A stretch of 64,000 bases of DNA from the NCBI GenBank assembly GCA_905214465.1, contig CAJMMD010000002.1, positions 1 to 64,000 of the forward strand. Direction: 5' to 3'. Below, one piece after another: positions 27,632-38,037 of this stretch. Source of the stretch: an uncultured bacterium. GTDB lineage: Bacteria; Actinomycetota; Coriobacteriia; Coriobacteriales; Coriobacteriaceae. The translations under genes were made by a program, and so were the position numbers. The notes under the pieces are model-generated. The model ran no database searches, was not told the origin of the DNA, and worked only from the letters and a program-made list of their open reading frames with translations. Position 1 is the first letter of the stretch. Each line of letters starts with the position of its first letter.

Positions 27632-28207
27632 ATGTCCACGTCACAAAGCCAGAAAAAAGAAGCCATCGCCCAGGCGACCGAGCAGGAGCTCGCATCGCTT
27701 GTGGGTCGCGGCGTGCGTATCGCGGGCAACGCGTGCTCGCCGATTGTGCTGGTAAAAGGTGATTTAGACGATGCCGAGCGTGCGGGCGGCGAGCTGGCTG
27801 CCGGTCCGGATGGTGCCGCGCTGCGCAAGGCGCTCGGCGCCATCGGCTACGCGCCAGAGGATTTCTGCGTGCTGGCAAGTGTTGCCGGCGCGGGTGACGG
27901 AGCGGTTGCGACAGGCGAGGGCCTACCGTGCGAGCTGTTCCGCGAGGCGCTTGAGGCCTTGGACCCCGAGGCGGTCCTGCTGCTGGACGATCGCGCGGCC
28001 GATACCATGCGCGAGACCTATGCCGACATGCTCGTGGCAATCGACGACTTTGATACCGCCATGCTCAAGCCCGGCTTGGTCGCCCATGTACAGGGTCGTC
28101 GCGTGCTTGCACTCGACGGTTTTGAGGCTGCGCTCACCGACAAAGCCGCCAAGCAGCGCATGTGGGCCTACATCAAACAGCTGACCCCGGCGGCTGCTCC
28201 GCTGTAG
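27632..28207 (+). CDS. Uracil-DNA-glycosylase-fold protein lacking clear catalytic motifs
   Basis: This 191-residue protein lines up by eye with family 4/5-type uracil-DNA glycosylases: ALRKALGAIGYAPEDFCVL, then FREALEALDPEAVLLLDD, and a C-terminal KQRMWAYIKQL, in the order seen in that fold. The usual iron-sulfur cysteines and the GDAPG-type catalytic loop are not evident. It may be a degenerate or repurposed member. GGAG precedes the ATG at 27632, and a TATAAT box (27598-27603) precedes that. The resemblance is from memory of the family, so a true hypothetical remains possible. Confidence 0.6.
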   Translation: MSTSQSQKKEAIAQATEQELASLVGRGVRIAGNACSPIVLVKGDLDDAERAGGELAAGPDGAALRKALGAIGYAPEDFCVLASVAGAGDGAVATGEGLPCELFREALEALDPEAVLLLDDRAADTMRETYADMLVAIDDFDTAMLKPGLVAHVQGRRVLALDGFEAALTDKAAKQRMWAYIKQLTPAAAPL

Positions 28208-28298
28208 CGGGCCCGCGTCGGCGAGCTGACTCTGGGGCAATTGCGCCAGGCGTAAGCCTTGGGTTGGATTTATATAATCGCGTTGCAAAGCTCAAATC

Positions 28299-28343
28299 GA
28301 TATCGCTTGATGCGCAATGTGGTTTTGCGCATCAAGCGATATC
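28299..28343. repeat. 19-bp perfect hairpin
   Basis: Arms gatatcgcttgatgcgcaa (28299-28317) and its complement (28325-28343) surround a 7-base loop upstream of the leucine-rich-repeat gene. The rest of the 281-base gap shows no gene. Confidence 0.8.
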
Positions 28344-28488
28344 CATGGAGCGCTCGGATGCTTGCGGCGTTCGAAGGTCATTTGCTGCCGTCTGCCGATT
28401 CGGCAATTGGTATAGCGAGGATGTTTGTCACTATTCGCAAACGCTATACGCGCGAAGGCAATGCGTCGGGTGTTGGGGAGAAGTGAAT

Positions 28489-30168
28489 ATGAGAAAACGT
28501 TTGTTGCCGGTCCTGTTTTCGGCCTTGCTTGCATTTGGGTTGTTCGCAACTACTGCCTATGCGGATGCGGGTGTCGCAATTGATGCGGCGAACTTTCCCG
28601 ATGAGCAGTTCAGAACGATCGTTGGCGGTTTCGACACCGACGGCGACGACAGCCTGAGCGACGAAGAGATTGCTGCGGTCACGAAGATCGAAACCTATGA
28701 TCAGCATATCAATGACATGACGGGCATCAAATACTTTACGGCACTTAAGGAGTTCGGCTGCAGTGGATTATTCTGTGCCGAGCTTGATCTCAGCAACAAT
28801 AGCAATTTGGAAAAAGTCTCAATAGACAGTTTTCATCTCAAGAGTCTCAACCTGGACGGCCTCGCTCAGCTCAAAGAGCTTATAGTCGCGGGGACTCGGC
28901 TGACCGCACTTGACTTGAGCGGGTCTCCGGCTCTTACCAAGTTGACGTTGCGCCGCAACAACAGCTTGACGTCGCTCGACGTCAGCAAGAACACCGCTCT
29001 GACATACTTAGACTGCGGGATGACGTTTATCGGTACGGGGACTGCCGAGGGAAACGCCATTACCGAGCTCGACTTGAGCAACAACAAATAGTTGACGTTT
29101 CTGAGCTGCGTCAATAACAAACTTACCGAGCTCGATTTAAGCCACAACACCAAGCTGAAAGAGCTGTGGTGCGAAGGAAACCGGCTGATTGACCTGGATC
29201 TAAGCAAGCTTTCGGAGCTTAATCGATTTGATCTCGGGTACCAAAGCTATACCGTGGAGCTTGGCGAGGACCGCACATTTGATCTTGCGACGCTGTCGAG
29301 CTCGTTCGATCCGAGCAACATTGTGGCTGGATCTTTAACTGGCGGTACGATTGACGGCACCGTTGTGACGTTTGATGAGGACTCGGACTCAATCGACTAT
29401 CGCTATGACTGTAACAGTCAAGCGATCAAAGGGATTTACATCTCTGTCATATTGAAAGTGAAGCCGCAGCACGTGCATCATTCCTCTGGCAATTGGTATC
29501 ACGATGAGAAGGGCCACTATCATTGGTGCTATGACATGGAGTGCCCCGGCAGGCGTTATGATGACGAAGAGCATACCTTTGCGTGGGTGACCGAGGATTA
29601 TCCTACGGCGGAGGAACCTGGCTATAGGGCTCACAAATGCACGGTTTGTGGCTATATCGATCGAGACGAGGATATTCCCGCGCTCGCACCTTCTATTACC
29701 GAAGGCGAGAACCAGACGGTGAAGGCCGACGGTGCGACTGACGCAACATTCCGTTCAAATGCTGCATACGATGCATTCGAGAAGGTGTTGGTTGACGGCA
29801 AAGAGGTCAGTCCTTCCAACTATACGGTTCGCGAGGGCAGCACGATTGTGACGCTTAAGGCTTCGTATCTTGCCACGCTCATCTCGGGTAAGCATGAACT
29901 GTCAATTGTTTCTAATACAGGCACGGCTACGACTACTTTTGAGGTTGACGGCGGCAAAGCCGAAGAGGATAACAAGAAGCCTGCGGGAGGAACCACGGTC
30001 ACCACGACGACCACTGTTACGGTGAACAAGACGGGTAAGAAGGGTGAACCCAAGACGGCAGTATTGCCGACGACAGGCGATGTGACGTCTGCAACTTGGA
30101 TCGTCTGCCTTCTTGTCGGCGTAATTGGCGTTGTCGCTGGGGCGACGTTTTGCCGCGGGCGCGCGTAG
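28489..30168 (+). pseudogene. LPXTG leucine-rich-repeat surface protein interrupted by an amber codon
   Basis: One 560-codon frame is split by TAG at 29089-29091 (codon 201). The first part has a signal peptide ending in AYA, an EF-hand-like DTDGDDSLSDEE loop and leucine-rich repeats of the LDLSNN type. The frame continues without a break after the stop with LTFLSCVNNKLTELDLSHN, more repeats, a zinc-ligand-like CTVCGYID segment, and a C-terminal LPTTG sortase motif, membrane helix and CRGRA tail. The neighbouring repeats suggest the stop arose from CAG (Gln). It is either a recent pseudogene or a sequencing error; readthrough is a remote option. Base composition is less GC-rich than the flanks. 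Confidence 0.85.
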
Positions 30169-30209
30169 CGTCTCTGGGCTATCTCTAACCGAATCTTTAT
30201 TTCAACTTT

Positions 30210-30253
30210 ACACCTAGGTTTACAGCTGTCTTGTCAGCTGTAAACCTAGGTGT
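30210..30253 (+). promoter_or_regulatory. Palindromic operator candidate upstream of nadA
   Basis: Perfect 19-bp arms (acacctaggtttacagctg at 30210-30228, complement at 30235-30253) lie about 40 bases before nadA. The operon encodes a NiaR-type repressor, which makes this a candidate NiaR operator. It could also act as a terminator for the gene upstream. Confidence 0.65.
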
Positions 30254-30294
30254 CATACTAAAGCCCCAAGATTTGCCAAAAGAGAGGGGCCTTG

Positions 30295-31320
30295 ATGGCA
30301 CAGAGCGCGAACATGGATGCATCGGAGCTTGCACGCGACATTGCGGCCGGCCTGGCATCGGCAACGACGGCAACGGAGCGCGCGGCACTGGTGCCCGCAG
30401 AGCTCGTCGAGGCCATTCAGCAACTAAAAACCCAGCGCGACGCGGTGATCCTGGCACACTATTACGTGGCGCCCGAGGTCCAGGCTGTGGCCGATTACGT
30501 CGGCGACAGCTTCTACCTGGCTAAGCTCGCCAAAAGCCTGCCGCAGCAGACCATCGTGCTGTGCGGCGTGGAGTTTATGGGCGAGAGCGCCAAGCTGCTC
30601 AACCCCACCAAGACCGTGCTGCTGCCCGAGCCGGGCGCGGACTGCCCCATGGCTCATATGGTCAAGCGCGAGACGGTCGACGCGGCGCGCGCCGAGTACG
30701 GCGACGACCTGGCCGTGGTCTGCTACGTCAACTCCACGGTCGAGATCAAGAGCTGGAGCGACGTGTGCGTCACCAGCTCCAACGCCGTCAAGATCGTGTC
30801 CGAGCTGCCGCAGCAGCATATCCTGTTCATTCCCGACCAAAACCTGGGCCGTTTCGTAGCCGAGCAGGTGCCGCAAAAGCACGTCATCCTCAACAACGGC
30901 TACTGCCCGCGCCATCACATCATCACCGTCGAGCAGATCGTCGACGCGACGGAGGCCCACCCCGACGCGCTCGTGCTGGCGCATCCCGAGTGCAAGGCCG
31001 ACGTCCTGGCCGAGGCCGACTACATCGGCTCCACCGCCGGCATTATCAAGTACGCCGAGGAGTCGGACGCGGGCGAGTTCATTATCGTGACGGTCCGCGG
31101 TGTGCTCTACGAGCTCGAGCGCCGCTGCGAGGGCACCGGCAAAAAGTTCTACTTCCCCGCGGTGCAGCCCACCTGCGTCAACATGGATCTCATCACGCTC
31201 GAAAAACTCGTGCGCTGCCTGGAGACGGGCGAGGGCGAGGTGCAGATCGGCGTGTCGGACGAGGCCGCCGACCAGGCCAAACTTACGCTCGACCGCATGC
31301 TCGAGTACGCGGCGCGCTAA
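30295..31320 (+). CDS. nadA: Quinolinate synthase NadA
   Basis: This 341-residue [4Fe-4S] enzyme condenses iminoaspartate with dihydroxyacetone phosphate to quinolinate in de novo NAD synthesis. Recognisable segments are VILAHYYVAPEVQAVADYVGDS, the cysteine regions ADCPMAH and SDVCVTSSNA, ILFIPDQNLGRFV, and PTCVNMDLITLEKL near the C-terminus. It heads nadA-nadB-nadC-niaR. The start is ATG 30295, with AGAGAGGGG upstream. A TTG codon one triplet earlier is disregarded. Confidence 0.95.
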   Translation: MAQSANMDASELARDIAAGLASATTATERAALVPAELVEAIQQLKTQRDAVILAHYYVAPEVQAVADYVGDSFYLAKLAKSLPQQTIVLCGVEFMGESAKLLNPTKTVLLPEPGADCPMAHMVKRETVDAARAEYGDDLAVVCYVNSTVEIKSWSDVCVTSSNAVKIVSELPQQHILFIPDQNLGRFVAEQVPQKHVILNNGYCPRHHIITVEQIVDATEAHPDALVLAHPECKADVLAEADYIGSTAGIIKYAEESDAGEFIIVTVRGVLYELERRCEGTGKKFYFPAVQPTCVNMDLITLEKLVRCLETGEGEVQIGVSDEAADQAKLTLDRMLEYAAR

Positions 31321-31325
31321 GCCAA

Positions 31326-31356
31326 TGTGACATGAGGGACAGTCCCTTATGTCACA
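31326..31356. repeat. Hairpin between nadA and nadB
   Basis: An imperfect palindrome (tgtgacatgaggga, loop cag, tcccttatgtcaca) lies in the intergenic gap of the operon. It could tune mRNA stability or be one of the short dispersed palindromes of this genome. Confidence 0.6.
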
Positions 31357-31376
31357 TAACAAGGGAGAGGATTCCT

Positions 31377-32753
31377 GTGGAAACCAAACAATACCCCGAC
31401 ATGGAGTGCGACGTTGTCATTGCCGGTTGCGGCGTGGCGGGCCTGTACGCGGCCCTCAATCTGCCGACGAGCACGCGCGTGATCATGCTCTCCAAGGGCG
31501 CTGTCGACGAGTGCGATTCGATGCTCGCGCAGGGCGGCATTTGCGTGCTGCCCGAGGGCTCGGACTACGATGCCTTCTTTGAGGACACCATGCACGCCGG
31601 CCACTACGAGAACCGCCGCGAGAGCGTCGACATCATGATCCGCTCGAGCCGCTCGGTCATCAACGACCTGCTGGCGATGGGCGTGGACTTTGAGCGCAAG
31701 GCCGACGGCAGCCTCGACTTTACCCGCGAGGGTGCGCACAGCCGCCCCCGCATTGCCTTCCATGCCGACATTACGGGCAAGGAGATCACGACCAAGCTGC
31801 TTCAGGCCGTTCGCAAACTGGATAACGTGCAGATTTTGGAGCACGTGGCCATGACCGACATCCTGACGGGCGAGCGTGACGGCGCCACGGTGTGTGCCGG
31901 TGTCGTCGCCGTTCCCGTGGACGAGGACAACTCGGTCCGCCCCGCCGACGAGCTGATAAATGCCGCCGAGGGCGCGCATGCCGGCGAGCCGTTTAAGATC
32001 CATGCCCGCCACACGCTGTGGGCAACGGGCGGCATCGGCGGCATATACGACCACTCGACCAACTATCCGCAGCTCACGGGCGATGCCTGCTACATCGCTC
32101 AGGAGCATGGCATTAAGATGGAGCACCTGGACTACGTGCAGATCCACCCCACGGGACTGTTCTCGCCGCAGCCAGGCCGCACCTTCCTGATCAGCGAGAG
32201 CTGCCGCGGCGAGGGCGCGATTTTGCTCAACGCCGCCGGTGAGCGCTTTACCGACGAGCTTCAGCCGCGCGATGTGGTCGCTGCCGCTATTCGCGAGCAG
32301 ATGAAGCGGGACGGTACCGAGCACGAGTGGCTGAGCTTTGCCCCCGTCGAGCGCGATGTAGTGACCGGGCACTTTGCCAACATTCGCGCACGCTGCTTGG
32401 AGGACGGCCGCGACATCTTGGACGAGCCCATCCCCGTTACGCCTACGCAGCACTACTTTATGGGCGGCGTGTGGGTCGACAAGGACGGCCGCACCTCGAT
32501 GCCCGAGCTCTACGCAGCCGGTGAGACGGCCTGCAACGGCGTGCACGGCAAGAATCGCCTGGCTTCCAACAGCCTGCTCGAGGCGCTGGTCTGGGGTCGT
32601 CGCGCCGCGTGGTACATGCGCACCGGCGAGTCGCTCGCCGTGGAGCAGGCGGGCGAGCCCGCGCTCGACGGGCGTCATCGCGCCCTGAGCGCCGACTCCC
32701 TGGCAATCGATGATTTGGCCCGTGCCGCCGGCACGCAGGCCGTGGAGGAGTAG
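31377..32753 (+). CDS. nadB: L-aspartate oxidase NadB (short form)
   Basis: This FAD enzyme of 458 residues oxidises aspartate to iminoaspartate for NadA. The dinucleotide motif VVIAGCGVAGLYAAL lies near the N-terminus. The family signatures SESCRGEGAILLN, TPTQHYFMGGVWVD and HGKNRLASNSLLEALVWGRRAA are all present. It is about 80 residues shorter than the enterobacterial enzyme because the C-terminal helical domain is largely missing, as in some other bacteria. The start is GTG 31377 with GGGAGAGG upstream; longer readings overlap nadA and are rejected. A fumarate-reductase flavoprotein is the alternative, but the operon argues for NadB. Confidence 0.92.
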   Translation: METKQYPDMECDVVIAGCGVAGLYAALNLPTSTRVIMLSKGAVDECDSMLAQGGICVLPEGSDYDAFFEDTMHAGHYENRRESVDIMIRSSRSVINDLLAMGVDFERKADGSLDFTREGAHSRPRIAFHADITGKEITTKLLQAVRKLDNVQILEHVAMTDILTGERDGATVCAGVVAVPVDEDNSVRPADELINAAEGAHAGEPFKIHARHTLWATGGIGGIYDHSTNYPQLTGDACYIAQEHGIKMEHLDYVQIHPTGLFSPQPGRTFLISESCRGEGAILLNAAGERFTDELQPRDVVAAAIREQMKRDGTEHEWLSFAPVERDVVTGHFANIRARCLEDGRDILDEPIPVTPTQHYFMGGVWVDKDGRTSMPELYAAGETACNGVHGKNRLASNSLLEALVWGRRAAWYMRTGESLAVEQAGEPALDGRHRALSADSLAIDDLARAAGTQAVEE

Positions 32754-32756
32754 ACC

Positions 32757-33617
32757 ATGAATCCCATTACCATGAAGCTCGTCGTCGATGATCTGATTCT
32801 GCAGGCTCTACGCGAGGACATTACGTTTGAGGACGTGAGCACGGCGAGCGTGTGCCCCACGGCGCGCCCCGCCACGGTGGAGCTCATCGCCAAGGCCGAT
32901 GGCATCATCGCGGGCTTGGATGTGTTCGCCCGCACCTTTGAGCTGCTGGATTCGCAGAGCTCGGTGCTGTTTGATGTTGCCGACGGTGACGAGGTGCACG
33001 CCGGCGACCACGTGGGCCAGGTGCGCGGCGATGCGCGCGTGCTGCTTTCGGGCGAGCGCGTGGCGCTCAACTACCTGCAGCGCATGAGCGGTATCGCTAC
33101 CTATACGCACAGAATGGCAGCGGCGCTCGAGGGTACCAAGACCGTGCTTGTCGACACACGCAAGACCACGCCGGGCATGCGCGTTTTCGAGAAGGCGGCG
33201 GTTGAGATCGGCGGCGGCAGCAACCATCGCTACAACCTGTCGACGGCCGTCATGCTCAAGGACAACCACATCGACGCCGCCGGTGGCGTGGCGCGCGCGA
33301 TTGAGATGGCGCGCGCCCATGCATCGTTTACCACGACGGTCGAGATCGAGTGCGAGAACCTGGACATGGTGCGCGAGGCCGTGGAAGCCGGCGCCGACAT
33401 CATCATGTTCGACAACATGACCCACGACGACATGGCCGCCGCTATCGAGCTTATCGCCGGTCGCGCCAAGACTGAGTGTTCGGGCAATGTGGACGCCAGC
33501 AATATTCGCGCCCTGGCCGATCTGGGCGTCGACTTTATTAGCTCGGGCGCGCTGACACACTCCGCCCCGATCCTCGACCTCTCGCTTAAGCACCTGCGTC
33601 TGCTGGACGGTAAATAA
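32757..33617 (+). CDS. nadC: Nicotinate-nucleotide pyrophosphorylase NadC
   Basis: This 286-residue carboxylating phosphoribosyltransferase converts quinolinate and PRPP to nicotinate mononucleotide. The motifs GERVALNYLQRMSGIAT, DTRKTTPGMRVFEKAAV and the phosphate-binding tail DFISSGALTHSAPILDLSL are typical. GGAGGAG precedes the ATG. It starts 3 bases after nadB and its stop overlaps the niaR start (TAATG). Confidence 0.97.
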   Translation: MNPITMKLVVDDLILQALREDITFEDVSTASVCPTARPATVELIAKADGIIAGLDVFARTFELLDSQSSVLFDVADGDEVHAGDHVGQVRGDARVLLSGERVALNYLQRMSGIATYTHRMAAALEGTKTVLVDTRKTTPGMRVFEKAAVEIGGGSNHRYNLSTAVMLKDNHIDAAGGVARAIEMARAHASFTTTVEIECENLDMVREAVEAGADIIMFDNMTHDDMAAAIELIAGRAKTECSGNVDASNIRALADLGVDFISSGALTHSAPILDLSLKHLRLLDGK

Positions 33618-34162
33618 TGAACGCCCGCGAGCGCCGTCGTGCCATCATGGGCGTGCTCGAGGGAGCCAGGGAGCCCGTTTCGGGCAGCGCACTTGCCCGC
33701 GAGGTTGGCGTGAGCCGCCAGGTCGTGGTTCAGGATATTGCCCTGTTGCGCGCCGATGGGCACGATGTCGTGGCAACCAACCGCGGCTACGTGCTGCAGG
33801 AGGCCCCCAGCAGCCCCGCCGTGCCCACGCGCTTGGTCAAGGTTCGCCACAGCGTGGAGCAGGCAGGCGATGAGCTCACGAGTATCGTCGACGCCGGCGG
33901 CGCCGTGCTCAACGTGATCGTCAATCACCGCGTGTACGGTAAGATCACGGCCGACCTGGACATTCGCAATCGTCGCGATGTTGAGCGCTACCTGCACGAT
34001 ATCGAGAGCGGCAAGAGCTTTCCACTACTAACGGTGACGAGCGGCTATCACTTCCACCGCATTGCGGCAGAGGATGAGCAAACCCTCGACGAGATCGAGG
34101 CCATACTCAAGGAGAAAGGCTATTTGGCAGACCTGATGCCCTACGAGGACGATCTGTCGTAG
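33617..34162 (+). CDS. niaR: NiaR (YrxA)-family niacin-responsive repressor
   Basis: This 181-residue regulator has an N-terminal winged helix-turn-helix (SGSALAREVGVSRQVVVQDIALLR) and a C-terminal 3H domain named for its histidines (VRHSVEQA, VNHRVYG, SGYHFHRI), which binds metal and nicotinic acid. NiaR proteins repress niacin transport and NAD synthesis genes. It overlaps nadC by one base and closes the operon, so it probably acts on the palindrome at 30210 in front of nadA. Confidence 0.92.
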   Translation: MNARERRRAIMGVLEGAREPVSGSALAREVGVSRQVVVQDIALLRADGHDVVATNRGYVLQEAPSSPAVPTRLVKVRHSVEQAGDELTSIVDAGGAVLNVIVNHRVYGKITADLDIRNRRDVERYLHDIESGKSFPLLTVTSGYHFHRIAAEDEQTLDEIEAILKEKGYLADLMPYEDDLS

Positions 34163-34168
34163 CCGATG

Positions 34169-34282
34169 CTGCAAACGTCCCTAAGCGGCAATCTGACGTT
34201 CAATCGTCGGTCGCGTACCAAAGTACGCTTCCCTCCTCTTTCACGTCACCTTGCTCGCTTAGGGACGTTTTCGCTGACGTGA
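34169..34282. repeat. Imperfect inverted repeat after niaR
   Basis: acgtccctaagcg (near 34,175) is complementary to cgcttagggacgt (near 34,256-34,268). The right half, with accttgctcgct...ttttcgctg, resembles bases 17-50 of the window. Confidence 0.55.
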
Positions 34283-34315
34283 GCTCAACCTGCGATGGTG
34301 CCTAATTGGTTATCC

Positions 34316-34365
34316 GCACAAAAAAGGAGGCCTCCGCGGCGATGCGGAGGCCTCCTTTTTTGTGC
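34316..34365. terminator. Bidirectional terminator between niaR and ferredoxin
   Basis: A perfect 22-bp stem whose arms contain aaaaaaggaggcctccgc and its complement has A and T runs placed to terminate both convergent transcripts. Confidence 0.95.
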
Positions 34366-34400
34366 ACGGTGTACTTTTGAGTGTGCAAGTGCGGGAGTTG

Positions 34401-34586
34401 TTACTCCTCGACGATCTCGGTGATCGCGCCAGCGGGGCAAGCGTCCTGGCAAGCGCCACAGGCGACGCAGGAGTCCTCGTCAGCGACGGTGGCGACGTCC
34501 TGGAGCTCCAGAACGCCAGCGGGGCAGGAGTCGACGCAAACGCCACAAGCGATGCACTCGTCGGCATCAATTACGGGATGAGCCAT
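34401..34586 (-). CDS. 2[4Fe-4S] ferredoxin
   Basis: This 61-residue electron carrier has two cluster motifs, CIACGVCVDSCP and CVACGACQDACP, in the arrangement of clostridial-type ferredoxins. It is strongly acidic. The start at 34586 is chosen because GAGAGG lies upstream and the family begins close to the first motif; the longer reading to 34652 is rejected. It is transcribed alone. Partner enzymes are not evident next to it. Confidence 0.93.
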   Translation of the reverse strand: MAHPVIDADECIACGVCVDSCPAGVLELQDVATVADEDSCVACGACQDACPAGAITEIVEE

Positions 34587-34810
34587 GGTAGTTTCCTCTC
34601 TGTTGACCGACGCTACAGGCGATGCGCGTCGGTTTGATTCGGGCAAAAACATACCACGGGAGCGACCGTTTGCAATACCCTCTGACCGGCATCTTCATAC
34701 CGTTCGCCGAGTATGCCACGGCTTACTAAAAAACATGCAGGTGAGGCCGTTGAGCTGCGCAAATGTTAGCTACAGGTGACTTGAAATATAGGGCGATTGA
34801 GCGTGTTTGC

Positions 34811-34919
34811 GGAAACCGCATCCCGTAATCCACGTCCAAAACGGGACACGGTTTCCGGTTGGACCGCCCGGCGGAAACTGCGTCCCGGAATTTACGCTCA
34901 GACTGGGTCGCGCTTCCCC
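34811..34919. repeat. Hairpin array type 2, two units
   Basis: Two units (34811-34856 and 34873-34919) each start with ggaaac(c/t)gc(a/g)tcccg and end with an inverted copy of that sequence. Three further units occur at 59661-59832. The loops differ between units, so this is not a CRISPR array. The rest of the 605-base gap (34587-35191) holds the dnaK control region and no gene. Confidence 0.7.
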
Positions 34920-35002
34920 CGGGGTCGCTCCAAGGCCCCCTGTACGGCTTCAGGCTCACACCTCAGTCAACTCTACATAGATCTCAATAGATCTGCCGAG
35001 AA

Positions 35003-35090
35003 CTCAAACAGTGCATCTACCTGCACATTTGAGAACCTAAACTCTCAGAGATAAGAAATCTTATATGAATTGACTTAGATTTTGTATATT
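35003..35090 (+). promoter_or_regulatory. dnaK operator/promoter region shared with clpB
   Basis: The segment aaatcttatatgaattgact and the following tagattttgtat (about 35056-35090) is nearly identical to 44074-44105 in front of clpB. The half-sites aaatct and agattt form an inverted repeat reminiscent of the HAIR element bound by HspR, which is encoded at the end of this operon. An additional near-palindrome ctcaaacagtgc...gcacatttgag lies at 35003-35033. Confidence 0.6.
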
Positions 35091-35191
35091 CCAGCCCATA
35101 AGGGGATACACTACATCCTGAAAGACAAGCCGAAGCGCCGCGCGACAGACCGTCGAGGCGACGCGAACGCAAAAGAGAGAGGGAATTTCTA

Positions 35192-37084
<1,893 letters not shown>

Positions 37085-37086
37085 TC

Positions 37087-37929
37087 ATGTCCGCCCGTAA
37101 AGCTCGCACGGAGGCGGCCGCCACTGGCGCCGCCCCCGTTGACTCTCAGGAGAAGGACGTGAAGATTCCCGTAGAGGCCGTCGACGATACCGAGGCCAAC
37201 GAGGCCGAGGCCGCCGAGGCTGCCGAGAACCAGGTAGAGGATTCCAACAAGGAGGCGACGATGACCGAGGACGAGATGGTGGAAGCCGCTATCCGCGCCG
37301 GTGAGGAAGCCGCCGACAACGACTTTAAGCTCAAGTTCGAGCAGGCCCAAAAGGAACTTGCCGACGTGCGCAGCGAGCTCGATGCTGCGGCAGAGGCTCA
37401 GAAGGCCGCCGAGGACAAGGCGAAGGACGCCACCGAGCGCACCGCCCGTCTGCAGGCCGACTGGGAGAACTTCCGTCGCCGCACCGCCAACGAGCGCATT
37501 GCCGAGCGCGAGCGCGCGACCGAGAAGCTCGTCACCGCGCTGCTGCCGGTGATCGACGATATCGAGCGCGCGATCGACCATGCCCGCAGCCAGGAGCTTT
37601 CCGACGATTTTAAGCAGTTCGTCGATGGCGTCGACGCGGTGCATGCCAAGCTGCTCGATGTGTTTGCGCACGAGGGCGTTGAGCCCATCGACCCCAAGGG
37701 CGAGGCGTTCGATCCGCTCGAGCACCAGGCTGTGGGTCGCGTCGAGGACGCATCGCAGTACGACGAGACCGTCAACGACGTGTACCAGAAGGGCTACCGC
37801 ATGGCGGACCGCATCCTGCGCTCCGCGATGGTGACGGTGACCTACGGTGGCGAGAAGCGCCCCGCACCGGAGCCCGAAGCGGCGCCCGAGGATGCTGCGG
37901 CCGATACGGCTGAGAGCACCGAGGAGTAA
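37087..37929 (+). CDS. grpE: Nucleotide exchange factor GrpE
   Basis: This 280-residue protein drives ADP release from DnaK. A long acidic and probably disordered N-terminus (1-75) leads into the dimeric coiled coil (about 80-145, ending RLQADWENFRRRTANE) and the beta wing (VEPIDPKGEAFDPLEHQAVG). It is longer than most GrpE proteins because of both acidic tails. It begins 2 bases after dnaK. An internal ATG at 37261 could be an alternative start. Confidence 0.96.
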   Translation: MSARKARTEAAATGAAPVDSQEKDVKIPVEAVDDTEANEAEAAEAAENQVEDSNKEATMTEDEMVEAAIRAGEEAADNDFKLKFEQAQKELADVRSELDAAAEAQKAAEDKAKDATERTARLQADWENFRRRTANERIAERERATEKLVTALLPVIDDIERAIDHARSQELSDDFKQFVDGVDAVHAKLLDVFAHEGVEPIDPKGEAFDPLEHQAVGRVEDASQYDETVNDVYQKGYRMADRILRSAMVTVTYGGEKRPAPEPEAAPEDAAADTAESTEE

Positions 37930-37936
37930 TTGAGAA

Positions 37937-37962
37937 GGGCCCCGGGGCAACACCCGGGGCCC
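37937..37962 (+). terminator. Hairpin between grpE and dnaJ
   Basis: A perfect 10-bp stem gggccccggg/cccggggccc with a 6-base loop and tttc after it could partly uncouple dnaJ and hspR from dnaK-grpE. Confidence 0.7.
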
Positions 37963-38037
37963 TTTCTGGCCTAGTGCCATATGAAAGCATGAGCCGTCGT
38001 CTGCATGGGCGGCGGACGTAACAGGAGAGGAGCTACG

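Noticed and set aside
30561..31376. N-terminal extension of nadB through nadA
   Set aside because: The extension is out of frame with nadA and Arg-rich. A GTG with a good ribosome-binding site at 31377 gives a normal NadB start.
34811..34919. CRISPR-like repeats
   Set aside because: The units are inverted pairs with diverged sequence, not identical direct repeats separated by unique spacers, and no cas gene is nearby.
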